40,468 nucleotides of DNA from Nitrospira sp. (GCA_029879905.1 JAOUPN010000003.1:1-40468); one strand, 5' to 3'. Positions 23,164 through 32,176 are shown, counted from the stretch's first letter. Numbers and translations are program-made. Notes: a model not told the origin generated them from the sequence alone.

Positions 23164-24987
23164 CTACCAGCCCACCCGTCCGAACATTTTCTCCAAATCA
23201 TCCGTACCAAGACGAAATATCGTTCGTCGTCCGTGAGGACACGTCGTCATTTCTCCTTCTGCGCGCCATTCCTCAATTAATGTTTTGATCTCGGGTAATT
23301 CCAACGAACGACCTGATCTCACGGCTCCATGGCAGGCCAACGACGCGAGAACCGGGCGGACTTTTGTCTCCACTGTTGCGGCATATTCCCAGCGACTCAG
23401 ATCCTCTAGCACATCCTGCAAAAAGGGCTCCGGATCGATTTTTCCCAGACCCGTTGGAACAGCCCGAATTAAGACCGCTGCCCCTCCAAACGGCTCTAGC
23501 TCCAAGCCCAGCTTCTCAAGCTCATCTTGATAACGACGAACAAGGGCTGCATGAGCGCCCGATAATTCGATTGAATGGGGAAGCAGCAGGGGCTGAGATT
23601 GAATCCCTCTGGCAATCCACGCGCGATACAACCGCTCAAAAAGCACCCGTTCATGTGCGGTATGTTGGTCGACCACCGCCAGATCTCCGCCGATCTGTAC
23701 GATGAGAAAAGTCCGATTGATCTGCCCCAACGCCACGACGTCTTTTGACGGCACATGGACATACGATTCTGCTGCTTCGCTGACAAACTCCAACTGTGTA
23801 CCGGCCCCTGAGGGCCGTTCTGACTCCGCAGTCGCCCGAACCGGTGATGGCACTTCCCCGCCGTCTGCATCATGCGCCTCAGCCTGTCTCTGAGTCCCGG
23901 CCGGAGACGACGTCCAAGACGGTGTCGTCCCCGGAGACGCTTCACCATGGAGTGATAATCCGGATACGGTCGAAGAACGCTCCGCCGCCCCCATCGCCTG
24001 CCGAATTGCCCTCCGCACTAACTGGTGAATCAGTTCCTGATCTGCAAACCGGATGTCTCGCTTTGCGGGATGGATGTTCACATCGACACGATCCGGATCG
24101 ACATCCAAAAACAGCACAAACAGAGGATGAGATCCCTTTGGAAGAGAGGCTCCGTACCCCTCCGCCACGGCATGCAATACAGCGGCATTTCGCACGGGGC
24201 GTCGATTAAGAAACAATTCCTGGGGGGTTCGTGATGACCTCGCATGAACCGGATCGAGCGCATATCCTTCTATTCTGGCGATCGGAAGATGGGCCTCAAC
24301 CCGACAGCATCGCCCCAGAAACGACGCCCCGTACACCTGGCTGACACGATCCTGGTCCGATGACACAGCGGGACGATTCACCACCTCCGTGCCGTTATGA
24401 ATCAATCGGAAATGGACAGACGGCCAGGCAAGGGCTGCTTGCTGAACCACACGACTGATGTGGGAAAACTCCGTGGGGACAGACTTGAGAAATTTTCTAC
24501 GGGCCGGTTGATTATAAAATAGCTCGGCAACTTCGATACACGTTCCGGCCAACGGAGGCGCATCGACAAGACGACCGACCCGTCCTTCCTGGACTCGAAA
24601 CTCCGTTCCAACGTCTGCGAACCGCATCCCGGTGGTAACCCGAACGCGAGCAACGGAGGCGATACTCGGCAATGCCTCGCCACGAAACCCCATGGTCCGG
24701 ATCGACCACAAGTCGCTGTCGGACCTGAGTTTACTCGTCGCATGCCGTTCAAACGCCCGTGGGGCATCATCCCGGCTCATGCCTTCACCGTCATCCGTCA
24801 CACGGATCAGGGTTACTCCCCCGTCCTTAATCTCCACCGTGACGGAACGGCTCCCCGCATCCAAGCTGTTCTCGACAAGCTCCTTGACCACCGCGGCCGG
24901 ACGCTCGACGACCTCACCGGCCGCGATACGACTGACGACATCCCCCGGCAAGACATAGATCTTCCCGCTGCCGCCGGGCGTCAGCAC
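23164..24987 (-). CDS. mutL: DNA mismatch repair protein MutL
   Basis: A 607-residue protein from GTG 24987, which follows AAGGAG; a GTG at 25008 would add seven residues without a good site. The GHKL ATPase motifs are complete: VKELVENSLDAG near 35-46 (catalytic Glu and Asn), DDGEGMSRDDA near 64-74, and TMGFRGEALPSIASV near 103-117. A linker rich in Ser, Pro and Glu (about 340-440) joins the C-terminal dimerisation domain, which contains DQHTAHERVLFE, ACHGAVRSG and the CPHGR box near the end. DQHTAHERV and CPHGR are hallmarks of endonuclease-type or related MutL. MutL couples mismatch detection by MutS to strand incision; no mutS is in the window. Confidence 0.95.
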   Translation of the reverse strand: MLTPGGSGKIYVLPGDVVSRIAAGEVVERPAAVVKELVENSLDAGSRSVTVEIKDGGVTLIRVTDDGEGMSRDDAPRAFERHATSKLRSDSDLWSIRTMGFRGEALPSIASVARVRVTTGMRFADVGTEFRVQEGRVGRLVDAPPLAGTCIEVAELFYNQPARRKFLKSVPTEFSHISRVVQQAALAWPSVHFRLIHNGTEVVNRPAVSSDQDRVSQVYGASFLGRCCRVEAHLPIARIEGYALDPVHARSSRTPQELFLNRRPVRNAAVLHAVAEGYGASLPKGSHPLFVLFLDVDPDRVDVNIHPAKRDIRFADQELIHQLVRRAIRQAMGAAERSSTVSGLSLHGEASPGTTPSWTSSPAGTQRQAEAHDADGGEVPSPVRATAESERPSGAGTQLEFVSEAAESYVHVPSKDVVALGQINRTFLIVQIGGDLAVVDQHTAHERVLFERLYRAWIARGIQSQPLLLPHSIELSGAHAALVRRYQDELEKLGLELEPFGGAAVLIRAVPTGLGKIDPEPFLQDVLEDLSRWEYAATVETKVRPVLASLACHGAVRSGRSLELPEIKTLIEEWRAEGEMTTCPHGRRTIFRLGTDDLEKMFGRVGW

Positions 24988-25050
24988 GGCACAGGGCTCC
25001 TTATGCACGATGACGAAGGAACGCGGCGAGGCGGCGGACCGGAACAGCGG

Positions 25051-25806
25051 TCATCTGATTTCAGCCAACTTGTTTTTCGCCAACCTGGATTCGTTCGATG
25101 ACGGGAACTCTTCAAGCACACGTTTCAGGCTCTTTCTCGATTTTGCAAGATCACCCGTTTCCGCCGTCGCTAAGCCGAGCTTATACAACGCAGCCGGAGT
25201 TTTCTCATTTCCAGGATATTCCGTCACCAGGAACTCAAAGGTCTGGACGGCCCGCCCATAGTCCTTCAGATTGTAATAGGCCTCTCCCATCCAGTAATGG
25301 GCGTTCGGGCTCAACGATGTACCGGAAAAATCTTTTACGAAACGCTGGAACCCGGCCGCAGCCAGTTCGTATTTACCATTCAAGTAATCATTGTAGGCCA
25401 AATTGAATGCCGCCGTCGGGGTAATTCCCTGCGAGACCGGTGAAGCCGATCCAGACTCCTCCGAGACAGTTTGCTTGGTAAGCTTAGGGATGTACCGTTC
25501 AGGGGACACTTGCTCCGGCGCCCTTGCCGATACCTGCACCGTCGTACCCTCTAGTTTTGTCAGCCGACCTTCAAGCTTTTGGAGGCGTGCGACCACGTCC
25601 TCGATTCGCTGTTTACCGGGATCCGTATCTTTCACCCGTTCGATCGACTCCATTCGACGTGATACCGCATCCATCCGTTGATGATTCTGTTCCTGCGAGC
25701 GAGAAACCGTAGACAGCTGTTCGCGCATATCCAGAAAATCGGCATGTGTCGCACACCCGGCCAGGGCAACCATTGGGAAAAACGCGAGTATGACGATGGC
25801 AATCAT
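25051..25806 (-). CDS. cpoB: Tol-Pal system protein YbgF/CpoB, lipoprotein form
   Basis: A 251-residue protein with lipobox ALAGC (Cys 18) after a very short leader lacking an N-terminal basic residue, then a coiled-coil segment at about 22-75 (trimerisation region of YbgF), a Ser/Pro linker, and three TPR units from about 130 to 245 (NDYLNGKYELAAAGFQRF; AYYNLKDYGRAVQTFEFL; GLATAETGDLAKSRKSLKRVL). CpoB coordinates TolA and PBP1B during outer-membrane constriction. AGGAGGG precedes ATG 25806. Enteric CpoB is secreted, while this copy appears lipid-anchored. It follows a second, larger YbgF-like lipoprotein by 19 bases and is separated from mutL by about 63 bases. Confidence 0.9.
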   Translation of the reverse strand: MIAIVILAFFPMVALAGCATHADFLDMREQLSTVSRSQEQNHQRMDAVSRRMESIERVKDTDPGKQRIEDVVARLQKLEGRLTKLEGTTVQVSARAPEQVSPERYIPKLTKQTVSEESGSASPVSQGITPTAAFNLAYNDYLNGKYELAAAGFQRFVKDFSGTSLSPNAHYWMGEAYYNLKDYGRAVQTFEFLVTEYPGNEKTPAALYKLGLATAETGDLAKSRKSLKRVLEEFPSSNESRLAKNKLAEIR

Positions 25807-25825
25807 ATGACCACCCTCCTGAGTT

Positions 25826-27406
25826 CTATCGAACGTCCCTAATCTGCGCCAACTTGCTGGAGGCTTTCCCCGCTTCAGGGCTTTTCGGATACAATGTGAC
25901 CACTTGCTTAAATGCAGATGATGCTCGCTTCCTATCTTTTAAAGCTAAATACGCATAACCTTTCTTCAGAATTGCGGCGGCAACCTTTTCACTGCGAGGG
26001 TAGTGCATCTCAACCTGATCATACGACTCGATGGCTTTCTCGTACTCTTTTTTCCCGTAATACGATTCCCCCTGCCAATACCTGGCATTGGGGGCGAGAG
26101 TTGAATTCGGATACTCCGAGAGAAATGCCGTGAACCCAAGCCTGGCACCGTCAAAATCTCCCTCACGAAACAGCGTCAACAACCGCTCATATTGAACCCG
26201 GTCAAGACTGCGCACGGATTCCGGCTCAACTGATTCTTTTGGCTCGGAGATCGCCGCCGAAGCTGTCCCACCCTCCGATCCGCCGTCGGAAGCCGAACCG
26301 GTATGACCTGCAGACATTGTTGAGTCTGAACTCGCCGTATCGGAAAACACCTCCGTTGTGCCATTAGGTTGTTCTGCAGGTGTGGCAACGGATTGGCCGG
26401 ACCCAGCAGGCCGCTGATTCACCAGCTCCACGGTTTTCTCGATGGCTTTTCCAAGAATCTCAAGCCTACGATCCTGCTCATCAAGCCGTGCGCTGAGCTG
26501 CTTCCCGACGGATTGGCCGGACTCAGCAGGCCGTTGATTCACCAACTCTGCGGTTTTCTCGGTGGCTTTCTTAAGAATCTCAAGCCTATGAGCCTGCTCA
26601 TCAAGCCGTGCGCTGAGCTGCTTCCCGACGGATTGGCCGGACTCAGCAGGCCGCTGATTCACCAACTCCACGGTTTTCTCGATGGCTTTTCCAAGAATCT
26701 CAATCCTACGATCCTGCCCGTCAAGCCGTGCGCTGATCTGTTGCCCGACAGTTTCAAATCGCTTCCCCGTTTCCTGTTCTTCTTGCTCCGCCCGATTATT
26801 CAGCTCCGTGAGAGCCTCACGAAAACCGGTCAACGCCTGATTGAATTGCTCGAATTTTTCGGAGACGTGCTCAAGCCGTTTCCGATTATCGACGGCTCCT
26901 TTTTGCTGGTCGTCTAGTCTGGACTCCACCCGCTTCGCAAATGTATCGTTCGTCCGTTGAATGGCGTCGACGATATCTTTTCGTAGTTGCCCCGTGGCCT
27001 GTTCCATCGCCCGTGAAAGCTCATTCAGTTTCGCCGAAACCTTTGTTTCCTGGGTAGTGAGACTTTGCTGGACCCACGCATGTCGTGTGGAGTTATCGGC
27101 CTCCATCTTCTTCACATGCTGCTCCAAACTCGTCAGACGATATTTCAAATCGTCCTGCTTCGCCTGAAGATCCTGAGCCTGATTCACCGCCCGTTCCACG
27201 TCGCCTCGAAGCCGAGGCAAGTCCTGATCACGTAACGTAGAAATCTCCATGCTCTGCTTGGCTCGAGCCTGCGAAAGCTGGGCGTTCTGCTTCTTGATGC
27301 TGTGCTGCAGGTCCTTCTCGGTTTGCCGGAGATCGGCCTCCTGCGCCACACAACCAGTCAATATGAGGAACAAGACGATGATAATCACAGCCTCACCCCT
27401 TCTCAT
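25826..27406 (-). CDS. Long YbgF-like lipoprotein with coiled coil and three internal repeats
   Basis: A 526-residue protein with lipobox LILTGC (Cys 19 from ATG 27406). A GTG at 27388 has the better ribosome site (AAGGGGTGAGG) but would remove the basic leader residues. Residues 25-220 are strongly heptad-patterned coiled coil. Three copies of a 40-residue unit (KQLSARLDEQDRRLEILGKA, then IEKTVELVNQRPAESGQSV) at about 219-338 are encoded by 120-bp repeats. A Ser/Gly/Glu-rich linker leads to three TPR units (about 400-520) of YbgF type: NARYWQGESYYGKKEYEKAI, YPRSEKVAAAILKKGYAYL and SSAFKQVVTLYPKSPEAGKA. It lies between pal and cpoB, so it is probably a paralogue of CpoB acting in the same complex at the inner side of the outer membrane. 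Confidence 0.85.
   Translation of the reverse strand: MRRGEAVIIIVLFLILTGCVAQEADLRQTEKDLQHSIKKQNAQLSQARAKQSMEISTLRDQDLPRLRGDVERAVNQAQDLQAKQDDLKYRLTSLEQHVKKMEADNSTRHAWVQQSLTTQETKVSAKLNELSRAMEQATGQLRKDIVDAIQRTNDTFAKRVESRLDDQQKGAVDNRKRLEHVSEKFEQFNQALTGFREALTELNNRAEQEEQETGKRFETVGQQISARLDGQDRRIEILGKAIEKTVELVNQRPAESGQSVGKQLSARLDEQAHRLEILKKATEKTAELVNQRPAESGQSVGKQLSARLDEQDRRLEILGKAIEKTVELVNQRPAGSGQSVATPAEQPNGTTEVFSDTASSDSTMSAGHTGSASDGGSEGGTASAAISEPKESVEPESVRSLDRVQYERLLTLFREGDFDGARLGFTAFLSEYPNSTLAPNARYWQGESYYGKKEYEKAIESYDQVEMHYPRSEKVAAAILKKGYAYLALKDRKRASSAFKQVVTLYPKSPEAGKASSKLAQIRDVR
26391..26750 (-). repeat. Three tandem 120-bp repeats inside the YbgF-like gene
   Basis: Units begin at GATTGGCCGG at 26391, 26511 and 26631, exactly 120 bp apart, and are highly similar (for example CTCATCAAGCCGTGCGCTGA in units 1 and 2). 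Each codes for 40 residues in frame, so copy-number change would lengthen or shorten the coiled coil without frameshift. Confidence 0.9.
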
Positions 27407-27528
27407 CCAACACAGGTCAATTTTTGTCTTCCTACTTACGACAGAGTAATCATATCATGCCGACGGCATACGAAAAGCTACTCACCCGCAACCGACGGTT
27501 CACATCCGCACCAACCTAGATAAATCGA

Positions 27529-28197
27529 CTATTTAGACGTCTTAATGACAATGTGCCCCCGACGATTCTGCGAGTAGCATGACTCGGTATGGTCCATACA
27601 GAACGGCCGTTCCTTGCCATAGGACACCACTGCCAGTCGATTGGGCGATACACCAAGCTCGACAAGATAATTTCGCACAACCTTGGCACGTTTCTCCCCG
27701 AGAACCAAGTTATACGCCGACGTCCCTCGTTCATCGCAATGCCCCTCGACTTTCAACTGAGCTCCCGGGTGTGCCTTGATCCATTCCGCATCGTGAGATA
27801 AGGCGTGACGCGCTTCCTCGGTAATCACAAAGCTGTCATAGGCAAAAAAGACATCTCGCAATCCGGCAGCCTCTGAGGCAGCTTGTTCCGTACGAACTTC
27901 ACCCATCTGACGATCTGCACGACCGGAATCAGCCTTGGCCGTCACCGTATCCGCCTCGCTGCCGAGCCGTTCTTCCGATGGATTTTTGTCCAGTCCACGC
28001 AAGGCATTCGAGGAGTCTTTCCCGGAAAATGCCGTGTCGGGAGCAGCATCTTTACCGGAGCCCATCTTGCCTTCTTGTTGCGAAGACCGTGCCTCCCCTC
28101 CCCCGGACTGCACCCCCTTTGAAGCACAACCAAACATACCCAGCATCATGGCTCCAACAGCCAATGGGATACAGATTGTCGATCGGAACTTCGTCAT
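27529..28197 (-). CDS. pal: Peptidoglycan-associated lipoprotein Pal
   Basis: A 222-residue protein. Signal peptide with lipobox GMFGC (Cys 24), a low-complexity linker rich in Ser, Asp and Lys (about 30-110), then an OmpA-like peptidoglycan-binding domain at about 114-220: LRDVFFAYDSFVITEEARHAL, VEGHCDERGTSAYNLVLGEKRA and VSYGKERP. The Asp and Arg in CDERG that hold diaminopimelate are present. Pal anchors the outer membrane to peptidoglycan and is moved to the division site by Tol. AGGAGGGGCC lies upstream of ATG 28197. It is between tolB and the two YbgF-type genes. The linker is longer than in enteric Pal. Confidence 0.95.
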   Translation of the reverse strand: MTKFRSTICIPLAVGAMMLGMFGCASKGVQSGGGEARSSQQEGKMGSGKDAAPDTAFSGKDSSNALRGLDKNPSEERLGSEADTVTAKADSGRADRQMGEVRTEQAASEAAGLRDVFFAYDSFVITEEARHALSHDAEWIKAHPGAQLKVEGHCDERGTSAYNLVLGEKRAKVVRNYLVELGVSPNRLAVVSYGKERPFCMDHTESCYSQNRRGHIVIKTSK

Positions 28198-28296
28198 AGT
28201 CTCAGGCCCCTCCTCTGATTAAGTAGAACTATGTGTAGGATTGTCCTCTCTTCCATACAGTGAGGAACATGTTTCGGACAAGCCCACGGGTCGGCG

Positions 28297-29637
28297 TTAC
28301 GATGCCGGCGACCAAGACGGCGCACTGTTATGTCGGCCGGTAAACGTGATTCGCTCGAGATCCTTCCCGTCGGCATTGATCATGTAAATATGACTTTGGC
28401 CTTTGGCCGTGGAGCTAAAAACAAGGTGCCGCCCATCCGGCGACCATGACGGAGAATCATCAACCCCAGGCCCTGCCGTTAATTGTACGCGTTTCTGACC
28501 ATCCGGAGTGATCAGACAAATCTTATACTCCTTTTTAGGACTCCGGCATACATAGGCGATCCAATTCCCTCGAGGAGACCACACCGGTGCCGCATTATAG
28601 TCTCCTTCAAACGTCAATCGACGCACATTCGTGCCGTCTCCGCTCATGAGAAAGATCTGAGGCCCTCCGCTTCTGTCGGAAGCGAATGCAAGTTCGCGGC
28701 CAGACGGAGACCACGAAGGAGACAGGTCCCCTGAAGGGTGTGCCGTCATCCGCTGAATGGCCTTGGTACGAGTATCCATCCGGTAAATTTCCGAATTCCC
28801 CTCATGACTTGACGCAAATGCCAGAGAATTTCCATCAAACGAGAGAGTCGGCGTGATATTCAAACCGCCTAACGACACCAATGTCCAACGTTTCCCTGTC
28901 GCCAACTCCATCATGTCGATCGTTTGAGTGTTCCGATTTCGATAGGCGGTAAAGACAAGGAACCGCCGATCCGGCGACCATCTCGGCATCAGATTCAAGA
29001 AGCCATCGGCCGTCAACTGACGCGAATCATATCCGTCATAATCCATCACAAACAACTCGCGTGCACTCCCTTGCTGCGAGACATATGCGATCTTTGTTCT
29101 GGCAATTCCCGGTTCTCCTGTATACCGAAATACCAACTCGTCCGCAAATCGATGTGCCATGAGCCGTACGACCGACTGGGAACCCACATACCGTTTGCCG
29201 CCGACCATCTCATCATTGCCTGCATCATAGACATACCCGTCCATCTTGACGTCGGCATCCTTGCCTTCACTCTTCATCCCCGCCTTACCCCAAACGATGA
29301 CGGACACGCCCTTCTCAGCGGCTTGCTTAAATGCGGGATGCGGCTCGGCCCCCAATGTCCCGGCCTTTATGCTGATACCCTGCAGATCCACAAGGGAAAA
29401 GATCAATGACCGACGCACATCAGCCTTGAGTACCTCTTCAATACGTGCTCCCAGCCGTACCCGTCCCTCCGGCGATTCGCTCCCTCCGACATTGTCGATC
29501 CCCACAACAGCCAATGGAATTTTTTGGAAGTCCGGCCTGGTCGCTTCCAAAAACACATCTGTTGCCCCGGATTCAAGAATCCACGCCAGGCCAACCGACA
29601 CACACAGACTGATGACGACAACAATTCGTAACGACAT
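28297..29637 (-). CDS. tolB: Tol-Pal system periplasmic protein TolB
   Basis: A 446-residue protein. A cleavable leader occupies about residues 1-25, the N-terminal domain (KIPLAVVGIDNVGG onward) about 38-170, and a six-bladed beta-propeller about 180-446 with repeated PRWSPDRRFLVFTAYRN, PSWSPSGRELAFASDRSGG, PVWSPRGNWIAYV and PSWSPDGRHLVFSS blades. TolB binds Pal and the C-terminal domain of TolA in the periplasm. AGGAGGCC just before ATG 29637 is a strong ribosome site. It lies 9 bases after tolA, in the canonical tolQRAB-pal order. Confidence 0.95.
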   Translation of the reverse strand: MSLRIVVVISLCVSVGLAWILESGATDVFLEATRPDFQKIPLAVVGIDNVGGSESPEGRVRLGARIEEVLKADVRRSLIFSLVDLQGISIKAGTLGAEPHPAFKQAAEKGVSVIVWGKAGMKSEGKDADVKMDGYVYDAGNDEMVGGKRYVGSQSVVRLMAHRFADELVFRYTGEPGIARTKIAYVSQQGSARELFVMDYDGYDSRQLTADGFLNLMPRWSPDRRFLVFTAYRNRNTQTIDMMELATGKRWTLVSLGGLNITPTLSFDGNSLAFASSHEGNSEIYRMDTRTKAIQRMTAHPSGDLSPSWSPSGRELAFASDRSGGPQIFLMSGDGTNVRRLTFEGDYNAAPVWSPRGNWIAYVCRSPKKEYKICLITPDGQKRVQLTAGPGVDDSPSWSPDGRHLVFSSTAKGQSHIYMINADGKDLERITFTGRHNSAPSWSPAS

Positions 29638-29646
29638 AGGCCTCCT

Positions 29647-30696
29647 CTATCCCTGTGAGTCTCCGACCGAAAAGGTAAAATGTGCGTCGAAATGCGCCTC
29701 CTGTAATTCCGGGGGAAAGGCCGGTAGCGGCTTCGCGCTGAGCACCGCCCGTTTCCCTGCCAAATCGTAATACTCGTTGCCGGAGGATCGTTCAATCTCC
29801 ACCTTCGTCACTGAGCCGTCTCGATGGAGCCTGAATCGCACAACGACAACATAGGCCTGACCCGTAATGTCGACGGGTGGCGCAGTCCAAAAACTGCTGA
29901 TTCGCTGACGCACACGTCCCAAATACGCATTCGACCCCGGAGCCATCCCCGAAATTTTCAAGGCGGCATCAACAGCCTTGACACTCGGCGCCTTCGCCTC
30001 GACCTGAGGCGCCGGTTTCGGCATTGCTGCCGGAGCCGGATCTTGAGGGAGATCAATGTTCTTGATGTTCCGTAATTCCTCTTCCAAATCCTTGTTCAAA
30101 TCCTCGGTCAGCAACGGTTGTTGGTTGACATCAGGCTCATTCTTCGCACTCTCCTGCACCCCGGACACAACCGGAACATCGGGGAGCTTGAATTGTTTTT
30201 TGGCCGGCTTCGCCGATGGAGTAAAATCCCCTAATTTGGGAGCATCGGGCGGCAACTCAAGGCCCTTCATAATGTCACTGACCGACGCTTTCACCTGGGG
30301 TGGTGGAACGGCAGGTATCTCCTTGATCGGAGGAGCCGGAGGAACGACGGGGATATCCTTCACCGGGGGAGTTGGAGGAGGTTCCATCACTTTCTGTTGA
30401 CTCTTGGGCGGAGCAGAGGATTTTACCGGAGGAGGAGGCTTAACCTCTTTGGGTTGGCTCTTCGGTGGACTCACTTCTTTGACAGGCGGAGCCGGGGTAG
30501 GGAGAGAGGCAAGAGAGACCTCTATAGATGCCAATGGCTTCTCACTATGCTGAGGTAAGCGAACCAAGGCGGCTACCGCCAGGACACCCAGATGTAAAAG
30601 GAGAGAACTTCCTACGGCCAGCCACAACCGACGGTTGAATTCATCCCGTCGCTCATTATCCGACCAGATACCTGCCGATGCGGAGGCCTGTCCCAT
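29647..30696 (-). CDS. tolA: TolA/TonB-family energy-transducing protein
   Basis: A 349-residue protein with a cytoplasmic N-terminus, one membrane segment (about 24-45) carrying the S31-x3-H35 motif conserved for contact with TolQ/ExbB, a long linker and a C-terminal domain (about 255-345) of TonB/TolA fold (YLGRVRQRISSFWTAPPVDI, then VVRFRLHRDGSVTKVEIERS). The first half of the linker is TonB-like, with alternating Pro/Lys and PPAPPIKEIPAVPPPQVK patterns, not the Ala/Lys/Glu helix of enteric TolA. Location between tolR and tolB assigns it to the Tol system: it carries proton-motive energy from TolQR to TolB-Pal. Confidence 0.88.
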   Translation of the reverse strand: MGQASASAGIWSDNERRDEFNRRLWLAVGSSLLLHLGVLAVAALVRLPQHSEKPLASIEVSLASLPTPAPPVKEVSPPKSQPKEVKPPPPVKSSAPPKSQQKVMEPPPTPPVKDIPVVPPAPPIKEIPAVPPPQVKASVSDIMKGLELPPDAPKLGDFTPSAKPAKKQFKLPDVPVVSGVQESAKNEPDVNQQPLLTEDLNKDLEEELRNIKNIDLPQDPAPAAMPKPAPQVEAKAPSVKAVDAALKISGMAPGSNAYLGRVRQRISSFWTAPPVDITGQAYVVVVRFRLHRDGSVTKVEIERSSGNEYYDLAGKRAVLSAKPLPAFPPELQEAHFDAHFTFSVGDSQG

Positions 30697-30709
30697 GAGC
30701 GCGGTACCC

Positions 30710-31153
30710 TTATTTCTTTCGCGCCGACGTCATGGCGTCGGCAACACGTTCCGGACCGGCCGGATCCGTGACCATACCAAGCTTCTCAATCCCGGCCTTT
30801 TTCACTCCATCCATCACCTGAACGACCACCCCATACGGCACATCACGGTCGGCTCGGAGATAAATGGATACGTCCTCATGCTCCTCTTTCAGCACATGGA
30901 GTTTACGCTCCAGCTGCACCATGCTGACTTGATCTTTATCGAGATACAAACGTTGATCTTTTTCGATCGTCAGCACCGCACGCATCTCGGGCTTAATCGT
31001 ATTTGACGCAGACGTCGGCAAGTTGATATCCAGCCCTCGATCCAACATCGGTGCGGTCACCATAAAAATCACCAACAACACCAGCACCACGTCGACGAGT
31101 GGAATGATATTGATTTCCGCCAAAAATCTCCGCTGCCTGCTTTCAAGAATCAT
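30710..31153 (-). CDS. tolR: TolR/ExbD-family proton channel subunit
   Basis: A 147-residue protein with a short cytoplasmic N-terminus, one membrane helix at about 17-36 containing the essential proton-carrying Asp (D21 in IPLVDVVLVLLVIF), and a periplasmic domain with TIEKDQRLYLDKDQV and SIYLRADRDVPYGVVVQVMDGVKKAG near 100-125. TolR works with TolQ to convert proton flow to movement of TolA. Its start overlaps the tolQ stop by four bases, and tolA follows after 13 bases. Confidence 0.95.
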   Translation of the reverse strand: MILESRQRRFLAEINIIPLVDVVLVLLVIFMVTAPMLDRGLDINLPTSASNTIKPEMRAVLTIEKDQRLYLDKDQVSMVQLERKLHVLKEEHEDVSIYLRADRDVPYGVVVQVMDGVKKAGIEKLGMVTDPAGPERVADAMTSARKK

Positions 31154-31875
31154 CCCTTCACCCCCACAGAGACCAACTGGGGCTTGATATGAGCCGATTG
31201 CGGCTTGGCAAGAAGCAGTGTAAACAATTCAACGACCACGCCATCCATACGAAACGCGATACGGCGGATACGGGTCAGGAAAAAATTATAGGCGATGACG
31301 GCGGGAATCGCGGCAAACAACCCGGCCGCCGTTGCAATCAAGGCCTCCGACACGCCCGGTGCCACAGCAGCAATGCTGGCTGTGCCCTGAGATCCTATTT
31401 CACGGAACGAATCGATGATGCCCATCACCGTACCGAGCAAGCCCACAAACGGACTGATATTCCCGGTCGTCGCAAGAAACGGCAACAGTGATTCCAGTCT
31501 GGCAATTTGTCCTTGCGCGATATGCGAAGCGGTCCGTTCGATGACCTGCCGATCAATCGACGACACCCCCGCCGGATCATGAGACTCACGGCCTTCCGAC
31601 GACTCAGGCCTCAACCGAGCAACCACGCCATGAAAGATATTCGCGCAGGGGCTCCCGTTGATTCGGTGAGCACGCTGAGCAAGTTCATCGATATCATGTG
31701 ATTTGGTGAGCACGGTCATGAATCGGCGATCTTCCGCATCCGCCCCACTGAACGTTCTCCACTTGTACAGGATGATGGCCCAGGAGATAACGGAAAAGAC
31801 CAAAAGAACCAACAGGACGACTTTTGACACCAACCCTAGCGAAGCAAGAATTCCCATGGGACCGGCTTGAAACAT
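31150..31875 (-). CDS. tolQ: TolQ/ExbB-family proton channel subunit
   Basis: A 241-residue inner-membrane protein with three membrane segments: about 10-32, 135-160 and 175-200. The MotA/TolQ/ExbB signature ATTGNISPFVGLLGTVMGIIDSFREIG lies near 131-157, and the third helix contains EALIATAAGLFAAIPAVIAYNFF. Five TolQ units surround the TolR dimer and form the proton path. A G-rich ribosome site (GGGGAGGA) lies about 10 bases before ATG 31875. It heads the tol operon; a 223-bp gene-free gap separates it from the upstream tRNA-Asp. Confidence 0.95.
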   Translation of the reverse strand: MFQAGPMGILASLGLVSKVVLLVLLVFSVISWAIILYKWRTFSGADAEDRRFMTVLTKSHDIDELAQRAHRINGSPCANIFHGVVARLRPESSEGRESHDPAGVSSIDRQVIERTASHIAQGQIARLESLLPFLATTGNISPFVGLLGTVMGIIDSFREIGSQGTASIAAVAPGVSEALIATAAGLFAAIPAVIAYNFFLTRIRRIAFRMDGVVVELFTLLLAKPQSAHIKPQLVSVGVKG

Positions 31876-31988
31876 AACGATTATGTCCTCCCCCCTCTAG
31901 GGACCACGTGACTTGGTTACAGGAAGTGTATCAGACAATAAAAAAAGGGTACGGTAACAGAATATTCACACACACTCGATCACTGCCC

Positions 31989-32018
31989 CTTGCGGTAAGG
32001 AGATATCCCTTACCCAAG
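31989..32018. other. Hairpin between tRNA-Asp and tolQ
   Basis: CTTG-C-GGTAAGG (31989-32000) pairs with CCTTACC-CAAG (32008-32018) around AGATATC, an 11-bp stem with one bulged C. It lies 81 bases past the tRNA-Asp 3' end on the minus strand and 114 bases before the tolQ start. It could be the tRNA transcript's stop or processing hairpin, or lie in the tol leader. No T run follows. Confidence 0.5.
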
Positions 32019-32098
32019 CGTCTCCGCGAAAGAGACACACTCCCTGACGAAATCCCAATCGCGGATAACAGATTGCTGCGGCGCAGCATGGAGAAAAA

Positions 32099-32176
32099 TG
32101 GCGGGGCCGACGGGATTTGAACCCGCGACCTCCAGATTGACAATCTGGCGTCCTAACCAGGCTGAACGACGGCCCC
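32099..32176 (-). tRNA. tRNA-Asp (GTC)
   Basis: The minus strand reads a full cloverleaf: acceptor GGGGCCG / CGGCCCC, D arm GTTC / GGAC, anticodon arm CCAGA-TTGTCAA-TCTGG with anticodon GTC, T arm GCGGG-TTCGAAT-CCCGT, discriminator G, and an encoded CCA end (32099-32101). GTC reads Asp codons GAC and GAU. Confidence 0.95.

Noticed and set aside
26391-26750. Tandem repeats considered as a CRISPR array
   Set aside because: The units are contiguous 120-bp in-frame coding repeats without unique spacers.
26369-26917. 182-residue repeat-containing frame opposite the YbgF-like gene
   Set aside because: Its repeats merely mirror the 120-bp units; the minus-strand product has lipobox, coiled coil and TPR and fits the operon.
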